From Achromobacter sp. UMC46 (GTDB lineage Bacteria > Pseudomonadota > Gammaproteobacteria > Burkholderiales > Burkholderiaceae_B): 64,000 nucleotides of DNA. The DNA is taken from assembly GCF_014170335.1 (NCBI RefSeq), contig NZ_LZZS01000023.1, positions 1-64,000 of the forward strand. The letters run 5' to 3'. This document shows, piece by piece, positions 35,836 to 44,565 of this stretch (position 1 is the stretch's first letter; each line of letters opens with the position of its first letter). The position numbers and the translations under genes were made by a program. The notes under the pieces were generated by a model, which worked only from the letters and a program-made list of their open reading frames with translations, searched no databases and had not been told where the DNA came from.

Positions 35836-37064
35836 TGGCGCGCCTCCGCCGGATCGGCGCCGTCTGCCTGGGCGACTGCCGCGGTGGGCGTCTGGGGCGA
35901 GCCCGGGACGGCGGTCTGCTGCATGGGCACCGGGCGAGGCGTGACCGCCATGCCGGGGCGCACCAGGCCCTTGATGACAATCCTGTCGCCGCGTTGCAAA
36001 CCGGTATTGATGACGCGCAGCCCTTCCTTCATTTGACCCAGCTCGACCGCGCGGTACTGGGCCAGGTTGTCTTGCCCGACGACCAGTACATAGTTTTTCC
36101 CTTGGTCCGTGCCAACGGCCTGATCGTCCACCAGGATGGCGGGCCGTTCGTCGCCGGTGGCCAGCCTGGCCCGGGCGAACAAGCCCGGCGCCAGTTGGCC
36201 ATCGGGGTTTGGTATCACGGCGCGGGCGCGGATGGTGCCGGTGCTGCGATCGATCTGGTTGGCCACGAAGTCGAGCGTGCCTGTGTAGGGAAAGCCCTTG
36301 TCCGTGGTCAGCCCCACGGCGACCGGCAGCGGCGCATGGCCGCCGCCGGCATCGGGCCGGGCGTGCCTTACGGTGTTGAGGTAGGTCGCCTCGTCTATGT
36401 CGAAGTAAACGTGCACGGGGTCGATCGACACGATCGTGGTCAGCAGCGTGGCGGCGCCCGCCGCGCCGCCGCTGACCAGATTGCCTTCGGTCACCAGCAC
36501 CCGGTCGACGCGCCCGGAGATCGGCGCGGTGATCCGCGCGTAGGATAGGTCGAGTCGCGCAGCGGCAACGGCCGCCTTGGCCACCTGCACCTGGGCTTGC
36601 CGGGCGTTGCGCGCCGACACGGCATCGTCGTAGCTTTTGCGCGATACCGCGCCGGTGGACACCAGGCGATGGGAGCGGTCGAAGTCGGCCTGGGCCTGGC
36701 CGGCCAGCACTTCCGCCTGGCGCCATTGCGCCGTGGCGGTATCGAGCGCGACCTGAAACGGGCGCGGATCGATCTGGAACAGTTGTTGTCCCTTGCGGAC
36801 CAGGCCACCTTCGGGAACGCTGACCGCGTCCACGGCCCCGCCGACGCGTGAGCGCAGTTCGACGGTCTTCGGCGCCGCCAGGAATCCCGTGAAATCAGTC
36901 GACGGCGCGATGGTGCGAACGATGACCTCCGCCACGGGCACTTGAGGCCCGGTAGGCGCTACCCGTTTACCTTCGTCTCCCGAGACCTCCCCAGGGATGA
37001 ATGCGGTGGCTCCGGACGCCGCGATGAGTCCCGCCAGCATGGCAATCTTGAATTTTCGACGCAT
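35832..37064 (-). CDS. RND efflux periplasmic adaptor (membrane fusion protein)
   Basis: 410 residues from MRRKFKIAMLAGLIA (signal/anchor segment). HlyD/AcrA architecture: a lipoyl half (ELRSRVGGAVDAVSVPEGGLVRKGQQLFQID), a coiled-coil hairpin (QWRQAEVLAGQAQADFDRSHRLVSTGAVSRKSYDDA), the second lipoyl half (ARITAPISGRVDRVLVTEGNLV), and beta-barrel and membrane-proximal domains. It links the pump to the outer-membrane channel. First gene of the operon. A MerR-type promoter with a 19-bp spacer lies about 70 bases upstream of the ATG. No regulator gene is attached, unusual for RND operons. Confidence 0.94.
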   Translation of the reverse strand: MRRKFKIAMLAGLIAASGATAFIPGEVSGDEGKRVAPTGPQVPVAEVIVRTIAPSTDFTGFLAAPKTVELRSRVGGAVDAVSVPEGGLVRKGQQLFQIDPRPFQVALDTATAQWRQAEVLAGQAQADFDRSHRLVSTGAVSRKSYDDAVSARNARQAQVQVAKAAVAAARLDLSYARITAPISGRVDRVLVTEGNLVSGGAAGAATLLTTIVSIDPVHVYFDIDEATYLNTVRHARPDAGGGHAPLPVAVGLTTDKGFPYTGTLDFVANQIDRSTGTIRARAVIPNPDGQLAPGLFARARLATGDERPAILVDDQAVGTDQGKNYVLVVGQDNLAQYRAVELGQMKEGLRVINTGLQRGDRIVIKGLVRPGMAVTPRPVPMQQTAVPGSPQTPTAAVAQADGADPAEARQ

Positions 37065-37130
37065 GTACAAGCCCCTTCCGTGCAGCAGGGCTTCGGCCCT
37101 TCCGAAGCGTCTCTGCCGCATTTTTTCGGA

Positions 37131-37161
37131 AGGTTAGGGACTGCAACCGTTGGAAGGTCAA
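37131..37161 (-). promoter_or_regulatory. MerR-type (19-bp spacer) promoter of the RND operon
   Basis: On the minus strand TTGACC (37161-37156), a 19-base spacer starting TTCCAACGGTTG, and TAACCT (37136-37131). The -35, spacer length and -10 are the same as in the E. coli copA promoter as I remember it. The left half-site ACCTTCC is intact; the right half is degenerate. It suggests activation by a CueR/GolS-like MerR regulator encoded elsewhere. Confidence 0.6.
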
Positions 37162-37188
37162 GGCGTTCGTATGCGCTCGTGTGGCATG

Positions 37189-37219
37189 TTGACTTTACAA
37201 CCGCTGGAGGCAATAGATT
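37189..37219 (+). promoter_or_regulatory. Second MerR-like 19-bp-spacer promoter, facing right
   Basis: TTGACT (37189-37194), 19 bases, TAGATT (37214-37219). The spacer contains CAACCGCTGGAGG, close to CAACCGTTGGAAG inside the neighbouring divergent promoter. It would drive the truncated DUF305 frame at 37286. The dyad is weak, so confidence is limited. Confidence 0.4.
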
Positions 37220-37285
37220 GGCGCTGTCGTTTGAAGGCCGGCACGTATCGCGCCGTCCAATCCCCTTGAAACCATTGGAACCATC

Positions 37286-37441
37286 ATGCAGAAAAAACCC
37301 GGCGAAAATTCTCATTCCCACGCGCACACCACGATTTCTTCACTTAGTGACAGCGCTTCCTCTGAGGCCTACCGCGCCATCAATGACCGCATGCACGCGG
37401 ACATGGTGATCGACGCGACGGGCGATGCCGACGTGGATTGA
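37286..37441 (+). pseudogene. Truncated DUF305-like protein, 51 codons
   Basis: The frame MQKKPGENSHSHAHTTISS ends with EAYRAINDRMHADMVIDATG followed by DADVD and a stop. The final 25 residues fit the N-terminal part of DUF305 domains (AxxxMHxxM, then TGDADVDF before the MIPHHQGA motif), which are copper-associated periplasmic proteins. The metal-ligand part after DADVD is missing, so it is probably a remnant. A small histidine-rich peptide in its own right remains possible. It sits directly in front of the copA promoter. Confidence 0.55.
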
Positions 37442-37541
37442 CGGATGCGGAGAAGGCCGGTGGCCTCATTCTTGCACGCCGACGTGTTTTTCACGCCATA
37501 GGCGCAAGCCGCGTCCGGAGCGGCGGGGTGGAATCATGCGC

Positions 37542-37572
37542 TTGACCTTCCCAAGCTTGGAAGCTTTAACGT
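37542..37572 (+). promoter_or_regulatory. CueR-type copper-responsive promoter of copA
   Basis: TTGACC (37542-37547), a 19-base spacer and TAACGT (37567-37572). Between and over them lies the dyad ACCTTCC-N7-GGAAGCT (37545-37565), one mismatch from perfect and matching the CueR operator pattern. MerR-family activators twist such overlong promoters into an active form on Cu(+) binding. Confidence 0.88.
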
Positions 37573-37608
37573 ATCCCTCATGCCTACTTTGAACTATGGG
37601 AGCACGCC

Positions 37609-40092
37609 ATGAGCATGCCAAGTACCCGTGACGCTCGCGCCTTCGCAGCCACGATAAGCCTGCCTATCGAGGGCATGACCTGCGCAAGCTGCGTTGGCCG
37701 GGTCGAGGCCGCCCTGACCAAAGTCGAGGGCGTCGGCAAGGTGTCCGTGAACCTGGCCACCGAACGCGCGGATATCGTCGCCGTCGGCCCGGTCGATCGC
37801 ATGGCGTTGATCCAGGCGGTCGAAAAGGTGGGCTACGACGTTCCCGCCGGCGCCGTCGAACTGGCGGTCGGAGGCATGACCTGCGCGTCATGCGTGGGCC
37901 GCGTCGAGAAAGCGCTGAAGGCGGTGCCCGGCGTCACGCAGGCGACGGTGAACCTGGCGACCGAGCGCGCCACTGTGCACGGCTTGGCAGCCCCGCAAGA
38001 CCTGATCGCGGCCATCGAAAAGGCCGGCTACGAGGCGCGTCCCGTCGATACCGGCGCGCAAGCCGAAGAAGCTGCCGCGGAAAAGAAGGACGCCGAACGA
38101 GCGGAACTCAAGCGTGACCTGATCCTGGCCAGCGTGCTGGCCTTGCCGGTGTTCGTGCTGGAAATGGGGTCGCACATCATCCCCGGCATGCACGAATGGG
38201 TCATGAACACCATCGGCATCCAGGAGAGCTGGTATTTACAGTTCGCGCTGACGCTGCTGGTGCTGGCCGTACCGGGCAGGCGTTTCTACCTGAAGGGCTT
38301 TCCGGCGCTGGCGCGCCTGGCCCCGGACATGAATTCGCTGGTCGCGGTCGGTACCGCGGCGGCGTTCGGCTATTCGCTGGTGGCAACTTTTGCCCCGGGG
38401 CTGCTGCCGGCTGGGACCGTGAACGTCTATTACGAGGCGGCCGCCGTCATCGTGGCGCTGATCCTGCTGGGCCGATATTTGGAGGCCCGCGCCAAGGGAC
38501 GCACCTCCGAGGCCATCAAGCGTCTGGTCGGCCTGCAGGCCAAGGTCGCGCACGTCTCGCGTGATGGCCGTGTCGTGGACATTCCGATCAGCGACGTCGC
38601 CCTGGGCGACATCGTGGAAGTGCGGCCCGGCGAGCGCGTTCCAGTCGATGGTGAAGTGACCGAAGGCCGCAGCTTCGTGGACGAGTCGATGATCACCGGC
38701 GAACCCATCCCCGTCGAGAAGCAGGCAGGCAGCGCCGTCGTCGGCGGCACCGTTAACCAGAAGGGCGCGCTGACGCTGCGCGCCACCGCCGTGGGCGGGC
38801 AGACCATGCTGGCGCAGATCATCCGCCTGGTCGAACAGGCCCAAGGTTCCAAGCTGCCGATCCAGGCGGTGGTCGACAAGGTGACGCTGTGGTTCGTGCC
38901 GGCGGTGATGGTCGCCGCCGTGCTGACCTTCCTGGTCTGGCTCGTGTTCGGGCCGTCGCCGGCGCTGACTTTCGCGCTGGTCAATGCCGTGGCGGTGCTG
39001 ATCATCGCTTGCCCCTGCGCCATGGGTCTGGCGACGCCGACCTCCATCATGGTCGGCACCGGCCGGGGCGCCGAGATGGGCGTGCTGTTCCGCAAGGGCG
39101 AGGCGCTGCAACTGTTGAAGGATGCCCGGGTGGTGGCCGTGGACAAGACCGGCACGCTGACGGAAGGCCGCCCGGTCCTGACCGATCTGGAGATCGCTGC
39201 GGGCGTCGACCGCAACGACGTGCTGGCGAAGGTGGCGGCCGTGGAATCGCGGTCAGAGCACCCGATCGCCCGCGCCATCGTCGAGGCCGCCGAGCAAGAC
39301 GGCATCGCGCTGCCGGTGATGACGGATTTCGAATCGGTCACGGGCATGGGCGTGCGCGCCACGGTGGGCGGCGCGCGGGTGGAAGTGGGCGCCGACCGCT
39401 ACATGCGTGAACTGGGCCTGGACGTGGGCGGCTTTGCGCAAACCGCCGAGCGCCTGGGCGACGAGGGCAAGTCGCCGCTGTATGCCGCGATCGATGGCCG
39501 CCTGGCCGCCATCATTGCCGTCGCCGACCCGATCAAGCCCAGCACGCCCGCGGCCATCGCCGCGTTGCACCAGCTTGGCCTGAAGGTTGCGATGATCACC
39601 GGCGACAACGCCCGTACGGCCCAGGCCATCGCCAAGCAATTGGGCATCGATGAGGTGGTGGCCGAAGTGTTGCCGGAAGGCAAGGTGGACGCTGTGCGCC
39701 GGTTGAAGGCAGCGTATGGCCAGATCGCGTTCGTGGGCGACGGCATCAACGATGCGCCGGCGCTGGCAGAGGCGGACGTGGGCCTGGCCATCGGCACCGG
39801 CACCGACGTGGCGGTCGAGTCCGCCGACGTCGTGCTGATGTCCGGCAACCTGCTGGACGTGCCCAACGCCATCGCGCTGTCGAAAGCCACCATCGGCAAT
39901 ATCCGGCAGAACCTGTTCTGGGCCTTTGCCTACAACACGGCGCTGATCCCCGTGGCGGCCGGGGCGTTGTATCCCACCTGGGGCGTACTGCTGTCGCCGG
40001 TCTTCGCGGCCGGCGCCATGGCGATGTCGAGCGTGTTCGTGCTTGGCAATGCGCTGCGCCTGCGCCGTTTCCAGCCGCCTATGGGGCAATGA
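37609..40092 (+). CDS. copA: Cu(+)-exporting P1B-type ATPase CopA
   Basis: 827 residues. Two N-terminal heavy-metal-associated domains with CxxC (GMTCASC at C25/C28 and again at C92/C95) and eight membrane segments. The transmembrane metal site is C468-P-C470 ([13 protein letters not shown]) and the phosphorylated Asp is D512 (DKTGTLTEG). The TGDN loop ([14 protein letters not shown]) and the hinge [10 protein letters not shown] are present. It pumps Cu(+)/Ag(+) from the cytoplasm to the periplasm. Preceded by a CueR-type promoter; GGAG lies 6 bases before the ATG. No regulator or chaperone gene is adjacent on the downstream side. Confidence 0.97.
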   Translation: MSMPSTRDARAFAATISLPIEGMTCASCVGRVEAALTKVEGVGKVSVNLATERADIVAVGPVDRMALIQAVEKVGYDVPAGAVELAVGGMTCASCVGRVEKALKAVPGVTQATVNLATERATVHGLAAPQDLIAAIEKAGYEARPVDTGAQAEEAAAEKKDAERAELKRDLILASVLALPVFVLEMGSHIIPGMHEWVMNTIGIQESWYLQFALTLLVLAVPGRRFYLKGFPALARLAPDMNSLVAVGTAAAFGYSLVATFAPGLLPAGTVNVYYEAAAVIVALILLGRYLEARAKGRTSEAIKRLVGLQAKVAHVSRDGRVVDIPISDVALGDIVEVRPGERVPVDGEVTEGRSFVDESMITGEPIPVEKQAGSAVVGGTVNQKGALTLRATAVGGQTMLAQIIRLVEQAQGSKLPIQAVVDKVTLWFVPAVMVAAVLTFLVWLVFGPSPALTFALVNAVAVLIIACPCAMGLATPTSIMVGTGRGAEMGVLFRKGEALQLLKDARVVAVDKTGTLTEGRPVLTDLEIAAGVDRNDVLAKVAAVESRSEHPIARAIVEAAEQDGIALPVMTDFESVTGMGVRATVGGARVEVGADRYMRELGLDVGGFAQTAERLGDEGKSPLYAAIDGRLAAIIAVADPIKPSTPAAIAALHQLGLKVAMITGDNARTAQAIAKQLGIDEVVAEVLPEGKVDAVRRLKAAYGQIAFVGDGINDAPALAEADVGLAIGTGTDVAVESADVVLMSGNLLDVPNAIALSKATIGNIRQNLFWAFAYNTALIPVAAGALYPTWGVLLSPVFAAGAMAMSSVFVLGNALRLRRFQPPMGQ

Positions 40093-40111
40093 GCCCGCGC
40101 CAGGCGCGGGC
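40093..40111. terminator. GC hairpin between copA and the convergent gene
   Basis: GCCCGCGCC-A-GGCGCGGGC fills the 20 bases between the two convergent stop codons. No T tract follows, so it is at best a pause or Rho-assisted terminator. Confidence 0.4.
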
Positions 40112-40112
40112 A

Positions 40113-41081
40113 TCAATACCCCAGCGTAGCGTCCGCGCAAGTGTCCGGGCGTTTGCCGGATTGCACAAGATTCAGGTTTTCCAAGGTTTGCGCGGCGATG
40201 GCGGCGGCCGGCGTGCGGGTGGCGATGTGCGGGGTGACGAGTACGCGCGGGTGGCGCCACAGCGCGTGGTCGGCGGGGAGCGGTTCTTCGGGGGTAGCGT
40301 CCAGCGTCGCGTAGGAAAGCTGGCCCGCGTCCAATGCATCCAGCAGGGCCTGCGCGTCCAGGTGTTCGCCGCGCCCCGCGTTGACGACATGGGCGCCCTT
40401 GGGCAGTTGGGCGAACGTCGCGGCGTTCAGGAACCCGCGCGTTTCGCCTGTCAGCGGCAGCAAGCACACCAGCGTGTCGGCGTGGGCCAGCAGCGCGGGC
40501 AGCCCGTCCGCCCCGTGGTAGCCCGTGATGCCCGCAGGAAGATCGGGTTTGGGGGTGCGGCTCCAGCCAGAAACGGCATAGCCCAGTGCGGCCAGCGCGC
40601 TTGCCGCCTTCATGCCCAGCCGGCCCAGCCCGGCGATGGCCACGCGGTGCGCGGAGGGCGGCACGATGGGGCTTTCGCGCCACAGGCCTTGCGCATGGTT
40701 GCGGACGTAGTCGGGAAAATGGCGGTGGTGGTTGATGACCGCCCAGGTCACGTAGGTGGTCATGCCGTCCGCCATCCCGGTTTCGGCGATGCGGCAGACC
40801 GGCACATCGGTCGGGATGGCGGGGTCGGCGTAGATGTGGTCCACGCCCGCGCCGATTGATTGGATCAGGCGCAGGTTGGGCAGCGTGCGCAGCAGGCCGG
40901 CGGGCGGCAGCCAACAGACGGCCGCGTCGATGTCTTCGGGCGCACCCAGGTCGTCGGCGGTGCGCCAGGCGATATCGGGGCGCAGCGCCTGGAAGGCGGG
41001 CACCAGGTACCGCATGTCAAGCACGCGGCTGAGCAGGGCGATGCAGGGCGGCCGCACGGAGGAGAGGTGCGGGGCGTTCAT
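40113..41081 (-). CDS. D-2-hydroxyacid dehydrogenase, glyoxylate/hydroxypyruvate reductase A type
   Basis: 322 residues. NAD(P)-binding VAIAGLGRLGMKAASALAALGY with the GxGxxG pattern. The catalytic triad is Arg in VNAGRGEHLD, Glu in DATPEEPLPADH and His in RVLVTPHIAT. It resembles GhrA: the substrate is a small 2-oxo acid such as glyoxylate, hydroxypyruvate or a sugar-derived oxo acid. Last gene of the GntR-controlled operon. Its ATG overlaps the stop of the ABC ATPase by 4 bases, so it is translationally coupled with an importer, pointing to a catabolic rather than photorespiration-like role. Confidence 0.9.
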   Translation of the reverse strand: MNAPHLSSVRPPCIALLSRVLDMRYLVPAFQALRPDIAWRTADDLGAPEDIDAAVCWLPPAGLLRTLPNLRLIQSIGAGVDHIYADPAIPTDVPVCRIAETGMADGMTTYVTWAVINHHRHFPDYVRNHAQGLWRESPIVPPSAHRVAIAGLGRLGMKAASALAALGYAVSGWSRTPKPDLPAGITGYHGADGLPALLAHADTLVCLLPLTGETRGFLNAATFAQLPKGAHVVNAGRGEHLDAQALLDALDAGQLSYATLDATPEEPLPADHALWRHPRVLVTPHIATRTPAAAIAAQTLENLNLVQSGKRPDTCADATLGY

Positions 41082-42721
41082 GCGACGGCCGCCTCTCGCC
41101 TGTGGCGTCCGGAGACGATGCGGGTGAAATCAGGCACCGCCTGCACGAGTTCGCGCGTGTAGGCCTGCTCGGGTTCCTGGATGATCTGCGCGGCGGGGCC
41201 GCATTCGATGATGCGGCCTTGCTGCATGACGGCAATGCGGTCGCACATCTGCGCCGCGACGCGCAGGTCGTGGGTGACGAACAGCATGCTGAGCTTGAAC
41301 TGTTCCCGCACGCTGGCGAACAGCGCCAGGACCTGTGCCTGCACCGAGACGTCCAACGCCGAGACGGGTTCGTCGGCCACGATCAACTCGGGGTCGGACG
41401 CCAGCGCGCGGGCGATGCCGATGCGCTGGCGCTGTCCGCCGGAGAATTCATGCGGGTAGCGTTTGACCGCGTCCGGGCTAAGCCCGACCAGCCGCAGCAG
41501 TTCGGCCGCGCGCGCCTGAGCGTGGGCGGGCGCCATGCCTTGGGCCAGGGGGCCGGCCATGATCGAACGGCCCACGGTATGCCGCGGATTCAACGACGCC
41601 TGCGGGTCCTGGAACACCATCTGGATACGGCCGGGTTCGGGCCGCGCGCCGCCCTGTGCGCCGCGGACTTTGCCGTTGAACAGGATCTGGCCGCTGTCCT
41701 GGGCCAGCAGTCCTGCAATGCACCGGCCCAATGTGGATTTGCCGGACCCGGATTCACCGACCAGCCCCAGCACTTCGCCGCGCCGCAGGCTGAAGCTGAT
41801 GCCGCGCATGGCGGGGGTTTCCCGGCCGCGCCGGAACAGGCCGCCGCCGGAAACGTAGGTCTTGCTTACGTCGCGCACGTCCAGCAGCACCGGGTGCTGC
41901 GCGGCGGCGGCGCCAACGGCGGGCATTCCATGGGGAATGGCGGCGATGAGCTTGCGCGTGTAGTCATGCCGCGGATGGCCCAGCACCTGGTCCGCGGTGC
42001 CGGCCTCGACGATCTGGCCCAGTTGCATGACCGCCACGCGGTCGGCGATCTGCGACACCACGCCGAAGTCGTGCGTGATGAACAGCACGGCGGTGCCGCG
42101 CTTGGCCTGCAGGTCGCGGATCAGGTCCAGGATCTGCGCCTGGGTGGTCACGTCCAGGGCGGTGGTGGGTTCGTCCGCGATCAGCAGCGCGGGCTCCAGC
42201 ATCAGCGCGCAGGCGATCATGACGCGTTGGCGCTGCCCGCCGGACAGCCGGCCCGGATAGCTGGCGGCGATGCCCGCCGGGTCCGGCAAGCGCACGTCGG
42301 TCAACGCCGCGATGATGCGCGCGCGCTTTTCGGCGGAAGACAGCTTGACGTGCGCGTCCAGCGCTTCTTCCAGCTGGTCGCCGATGCGCATGACGGGGTT
42401 CAGGGCCGACATCGGGTCCTGGAAGATCATGCCGATGCGGTTGCCGCGCAGCGCGCGCCACTGCGGATCGGGCAGGGCCAGCAGGTCATGGCCCTGGAAG
42501 ACGATGCTGCCCGCGACCGGGCGCACCAGGGGCTGGGGCAACAGGCCCATGACCGCGTTGGCGATCATGGATTTTCCCGAGCCGCTTTCGCCCACGATGC
42601 ACAGCGTTTCGCCGCTGGCGATGGAAAGGCTGGCTTCCTTGACGGCCAGGGCGCGGTCGGCGCCGGCCGGCAGCTGGATGCTCAAGCCCCGGATGTCCAG
42701 AAGGGAAGTGGAGTCGGTCAT
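41078..42721 (-). CDS. Dipeptide/nickel-type ABC importer, fused double ATP-binding subunit
   Basis: 547 residues from MTDSTSLLDIRGLSI. Two complete ABC cassettes in one chain, equivalent to DppD plus DppF (as in GsiA/YejF): Walker A GESGSGKSMIANAV and later GESGSGKSTLGRCI. Signature motifs are LSGGQRQRVMIA and FSGGQRQRIGIA, with Walker B LLIADEPTTALD and LIVADEPVSALD. Each cassette is followed by the oligopeptide-transport C-terminal extension. Energises the importer whose permeases and binding protein are encoded upstream. ATGA-type overlaps with both neighbours. Confidence 0.95.
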   Translation of the reverse strand: MTDSTSLLDIRGLSIQLPAGADRALAVKEASLSIASGETLCIVGESGSGKSMIANAVMGLLPQPLVRPVAGSIVFQGHDLLALPDPQWRALRGNRIGMIFQDPMSALNPVMRIGDQLEEALDAHVKLSSAEKRARIIAALTDVRLPDPAGIAASYPGRLSGGQRQRVMIACALMLEPALLIADEPTTALDVTTQAQILDLIRDLQAKRGTAVLFITHDFGVVSQIADRVAVMQLGQIVEAGTADQVLGHPRHDYTRKLIAAIPHGMPAVGAAAAQHPVLLDVRDVSKTYVSGGGLFRRGRETPAMRGISFSLRRGEVLGLVGESGSGKSTLGRCIAGLLAQDSGQILFNGKVRGAQGGARPEPGRIQMVFQDPQASLNPRHTVGRSIMAGPLAQGMAPAHAQARAAELLRLVGLSPDAVKRYPHEFSGGQRQRIGIARALASDPELIVADEPVSALDVSVQAQVLALFASVREQFKLSMLFVTHDLRVAAQMCDRIAVMQQGRIIECGPAAQIIQEPEQAYTRELVQAVPDFTRIVSGRHRREAAVA

Positions 42722-43563
42722 GCGCGGCTCCTTGCGTCCAGGCGGGTGTTCAGCCCGTCGCTCAGGCCTTCCCCGATCAGGTTCAGCGCCAGCACGGTCA
42801 GCAGGATGGCGATGCCGGGGAACAGGCTGATCCACCAGGCCTGCCGGAGCGCGGTGCGCGCGGCGCCGATCATGTAGCCCCAGCTCATGACGTTGGGATC
42901 GCCCAGGCCCATGAAGCTCAGGCTGGATTCCAGCAGGATCGCGGTGGCCACCATCAGCGAGCCCATGACGACGATGGGGGCGGCGGCGTTGGGCAGGATC
43001 TGCGTGATGATGATGCGCAGGTTCGACTCGCCCGCCAGGTGCGCGGCATGGACGAAGTCGCGGTGGCGCAGCGTCAGGAATTCGCTGCGCACCAGGCGGG
43101 CCACGGGCGGCCACGACACCAGCGCGATGGCGGTCACGATGGACCCCACCGACGGCTGGAAGATCGCCACCAGCACGATGGCCAGCGCAAAGCTGGGGAT
43201 CGCCTGGAACAGCTCGGTGAAGCGCATCAGACTGTTGTCGATCCAGCCGCCGTAGTAGCCCGCCAATGCGCCGATCGAGACGCCGATCAGCAGGCCGGCC
43301 AGCGTGGAGATCAGCCCGATCAGTAGCGAGATGCGCGCGCCGTAGGCCAGCCCCGAACCGATGTCGCGGCCAAGCGTGTCGGTGCCGAACGGCAGGCCCG
43401 CGATGTCCAGCGGGGGCAGGAACGGGCGCTGCACCATGGCCCAGGGGTCGTGCGCGGCGATCAGCGGGGCGCTCAGGGCAAGCAGCAGCACCGCCGCCAT
43501 GACGGCCAGGCCGGCCACGGCCCCTTTGTTGCGGCGGAAGCGCCGCCAGAATCCGTTGTTCAT
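42718..43563 (-). CDS. ABC importer permease, DppC/OppC type
   Basis: 281 residues from MNNGFWRRFRRNKGAVAGLAVM. The OppC N-terminal domain (positively charged, then TM1) and the FGTDTLGRDIGSGLAYGARISL motif are diagnostic. The EAA loop region (EFLTLRHRDFVHAAHLAGESNLRII) couples to the ATPase. Ends ALNLIGEGLSDGLNTRLDAR, the DppC consensus. Overlaps the preceding permease stop by 4 bases. An upstream open frame to 43719 is not part of the protein. Confidence 0.94.
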   Translation of the reverse strand: MNNGFWRRFRRNKGAVAGLAVMAAVLLLALSAPLIAAHDPWAMVQRPFLPPLDIAGLPFGTDTLGRDIGSGLAYGARISLLIGLISTLAGLLIGVSIGALAGYYGGWIDNSLMRFTELFQAIPSFALAIVLVAIFQPSVGSIVTAIALVSWPPVARLVRSEFLTLRHRDFVHAAHLAGESNLRIIITQILPNAAAPIVVMGSLMVATAILLESSLSFMGLGDPNVMSWGYMIGAARTALRQAWWISLFPGIAILLTVLALNLIGEGLSDGLNTRLDARSRA

Positions 43564-44534
43564 TGCAGTTCGATCCTCGGGTCGGCCAACGTGTAGAGCA
43601 GGTCGGTGATGATGTTGAACGCCACCGCAAGCGCGGCGGTGATCAGGAACGTGCCCAGCAGCAGGTTGTAGTCGCGCTGCACCAGGGCGTCGAACATCAG
43701 GCGGCCGATGCCGGGCCATGCGAAGACGGTTTCGATAAGCACGGTGCCGCCCACCATGGACCCGGCCTGGATGCCGGCCAGGGTGATGACCGGCAGCAGC
43801 GCATTGCGCAGGATGTGGCGCCGCTGGATGCGCCGCGGAGACAAACCCTTGGCGCGGGCGGTCTTCACGAAGTCCATCTGCGCGACCTCAAGCATGGCGG
43901 TACGCGTCATCCGGGCATAGACCGCCATGTAGAAGAGCGCCAGCGTGGCGGCAGGCAACACCAGGTGGCTGGCGATGTCGGCGGCGCGCGCAAGCCCCGC
44001 GTGCCCGGCGCCCACCGTCTCGAAGCCGAAGCCCGGCAGCCATTCAAGCTTGACGGAGAACAGCAGCACCCCCATCAGCGCCAGCCAGAAGAGCGGGGTG
44101 GCGTAGAACAGCATGGACAGGGTGCTGACCAGGCTGTCCACCCATGTCCCCGCGCGGGCGCTGGTCCAGGCGCCCAGCGCCACCCCCATCGTCAACGAGA
44201 CCACGAATGCCGTCATCGTCAGCAGCAGCGTGGCGGGCAGCCGTTCGGCGATCAGGCTCATCACCGGCCGCTGCTGGCGGTAGGAGTCGCCCAGGTCCAG
44301 CCGGGCGGCGTGCGACAGGTAGTTCGCCAACTGCTGGGGCAAGGGCTTGTCCAGCCCGAAGCGTTCCCGCAACTGCGCCATGAAGACTTCGTCGGTGGCG
44401 CCAGCTTCCCCGGCCATGACGGCGGCCGGGTCGCCGGGCGCGGCGCGTATCAGCAGGAAATTGATGACCGCGATCAGGGCCAGCACCAGCAGGCCCTGGA
44501 CGATCCGGCGCATCAGATAAGCAAGTTTCTTCAT
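43560..44534 (-). CDS. ABC importer permease, DppB/OppB type
   Basis: 324 residues. Starts MKKLAYLMRRIVQGLLVLALIAVINFLLIRAAPGDPA, the DppB consensus. About six TM segments; EAA loop YARMTRTAMLEVAQMDFVKTARAKGLSPRRIQRRHILRNALLP. First permease of the importer, 31 bases after the binding-protein stop. Confidence 0.95.
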   Translation of the reverse strand: MKKLAYLMRRIVQGLLVLALIAVINFLLIRAAPGDPAAVMAGEAGATDEVFMAQLRERFGLDKPLPQQLANYLSHAARLDLGDSYRQQRPVMSLIAERLPATLLLTMTAFVVSLTMGVALGAWTSARAGTWVDSLVSTLSMLFYATPLFWLALMGVLLFSVKLEWLPGFGFETVGAGHAGLARAADIASHLVLPAATLALFYMAVYARMTRTAMLEVAQMDFVKTARAKGLSPRRIQRRHILRNALLPVITLAGIQAGSMVGGTVLIETVFAWPGIGRLMFDALVQRDYNLLLGTFLITAALAVAFNIITDLLYTLADPRIELQ

Positions 44535-44565
44535 GAAGCATTCCCCCTGTCTGGGTCGTCGCGGC

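Noticed and set aside
35836..36726. Upstream extension giving a 1355-residue version of the RND pump
   Set aside because: The extension lies within the adaptor gene in another frame and has no family similarity. The pump's conserved N-terminus begins at 35835.
42722..43630. Extension of the double ABC ATPase to 850 codons
   Set aside because: It overlaps the DppC-type permease gene in another frame. The ATPase domain starts at 42721 with an ATGA overlap.
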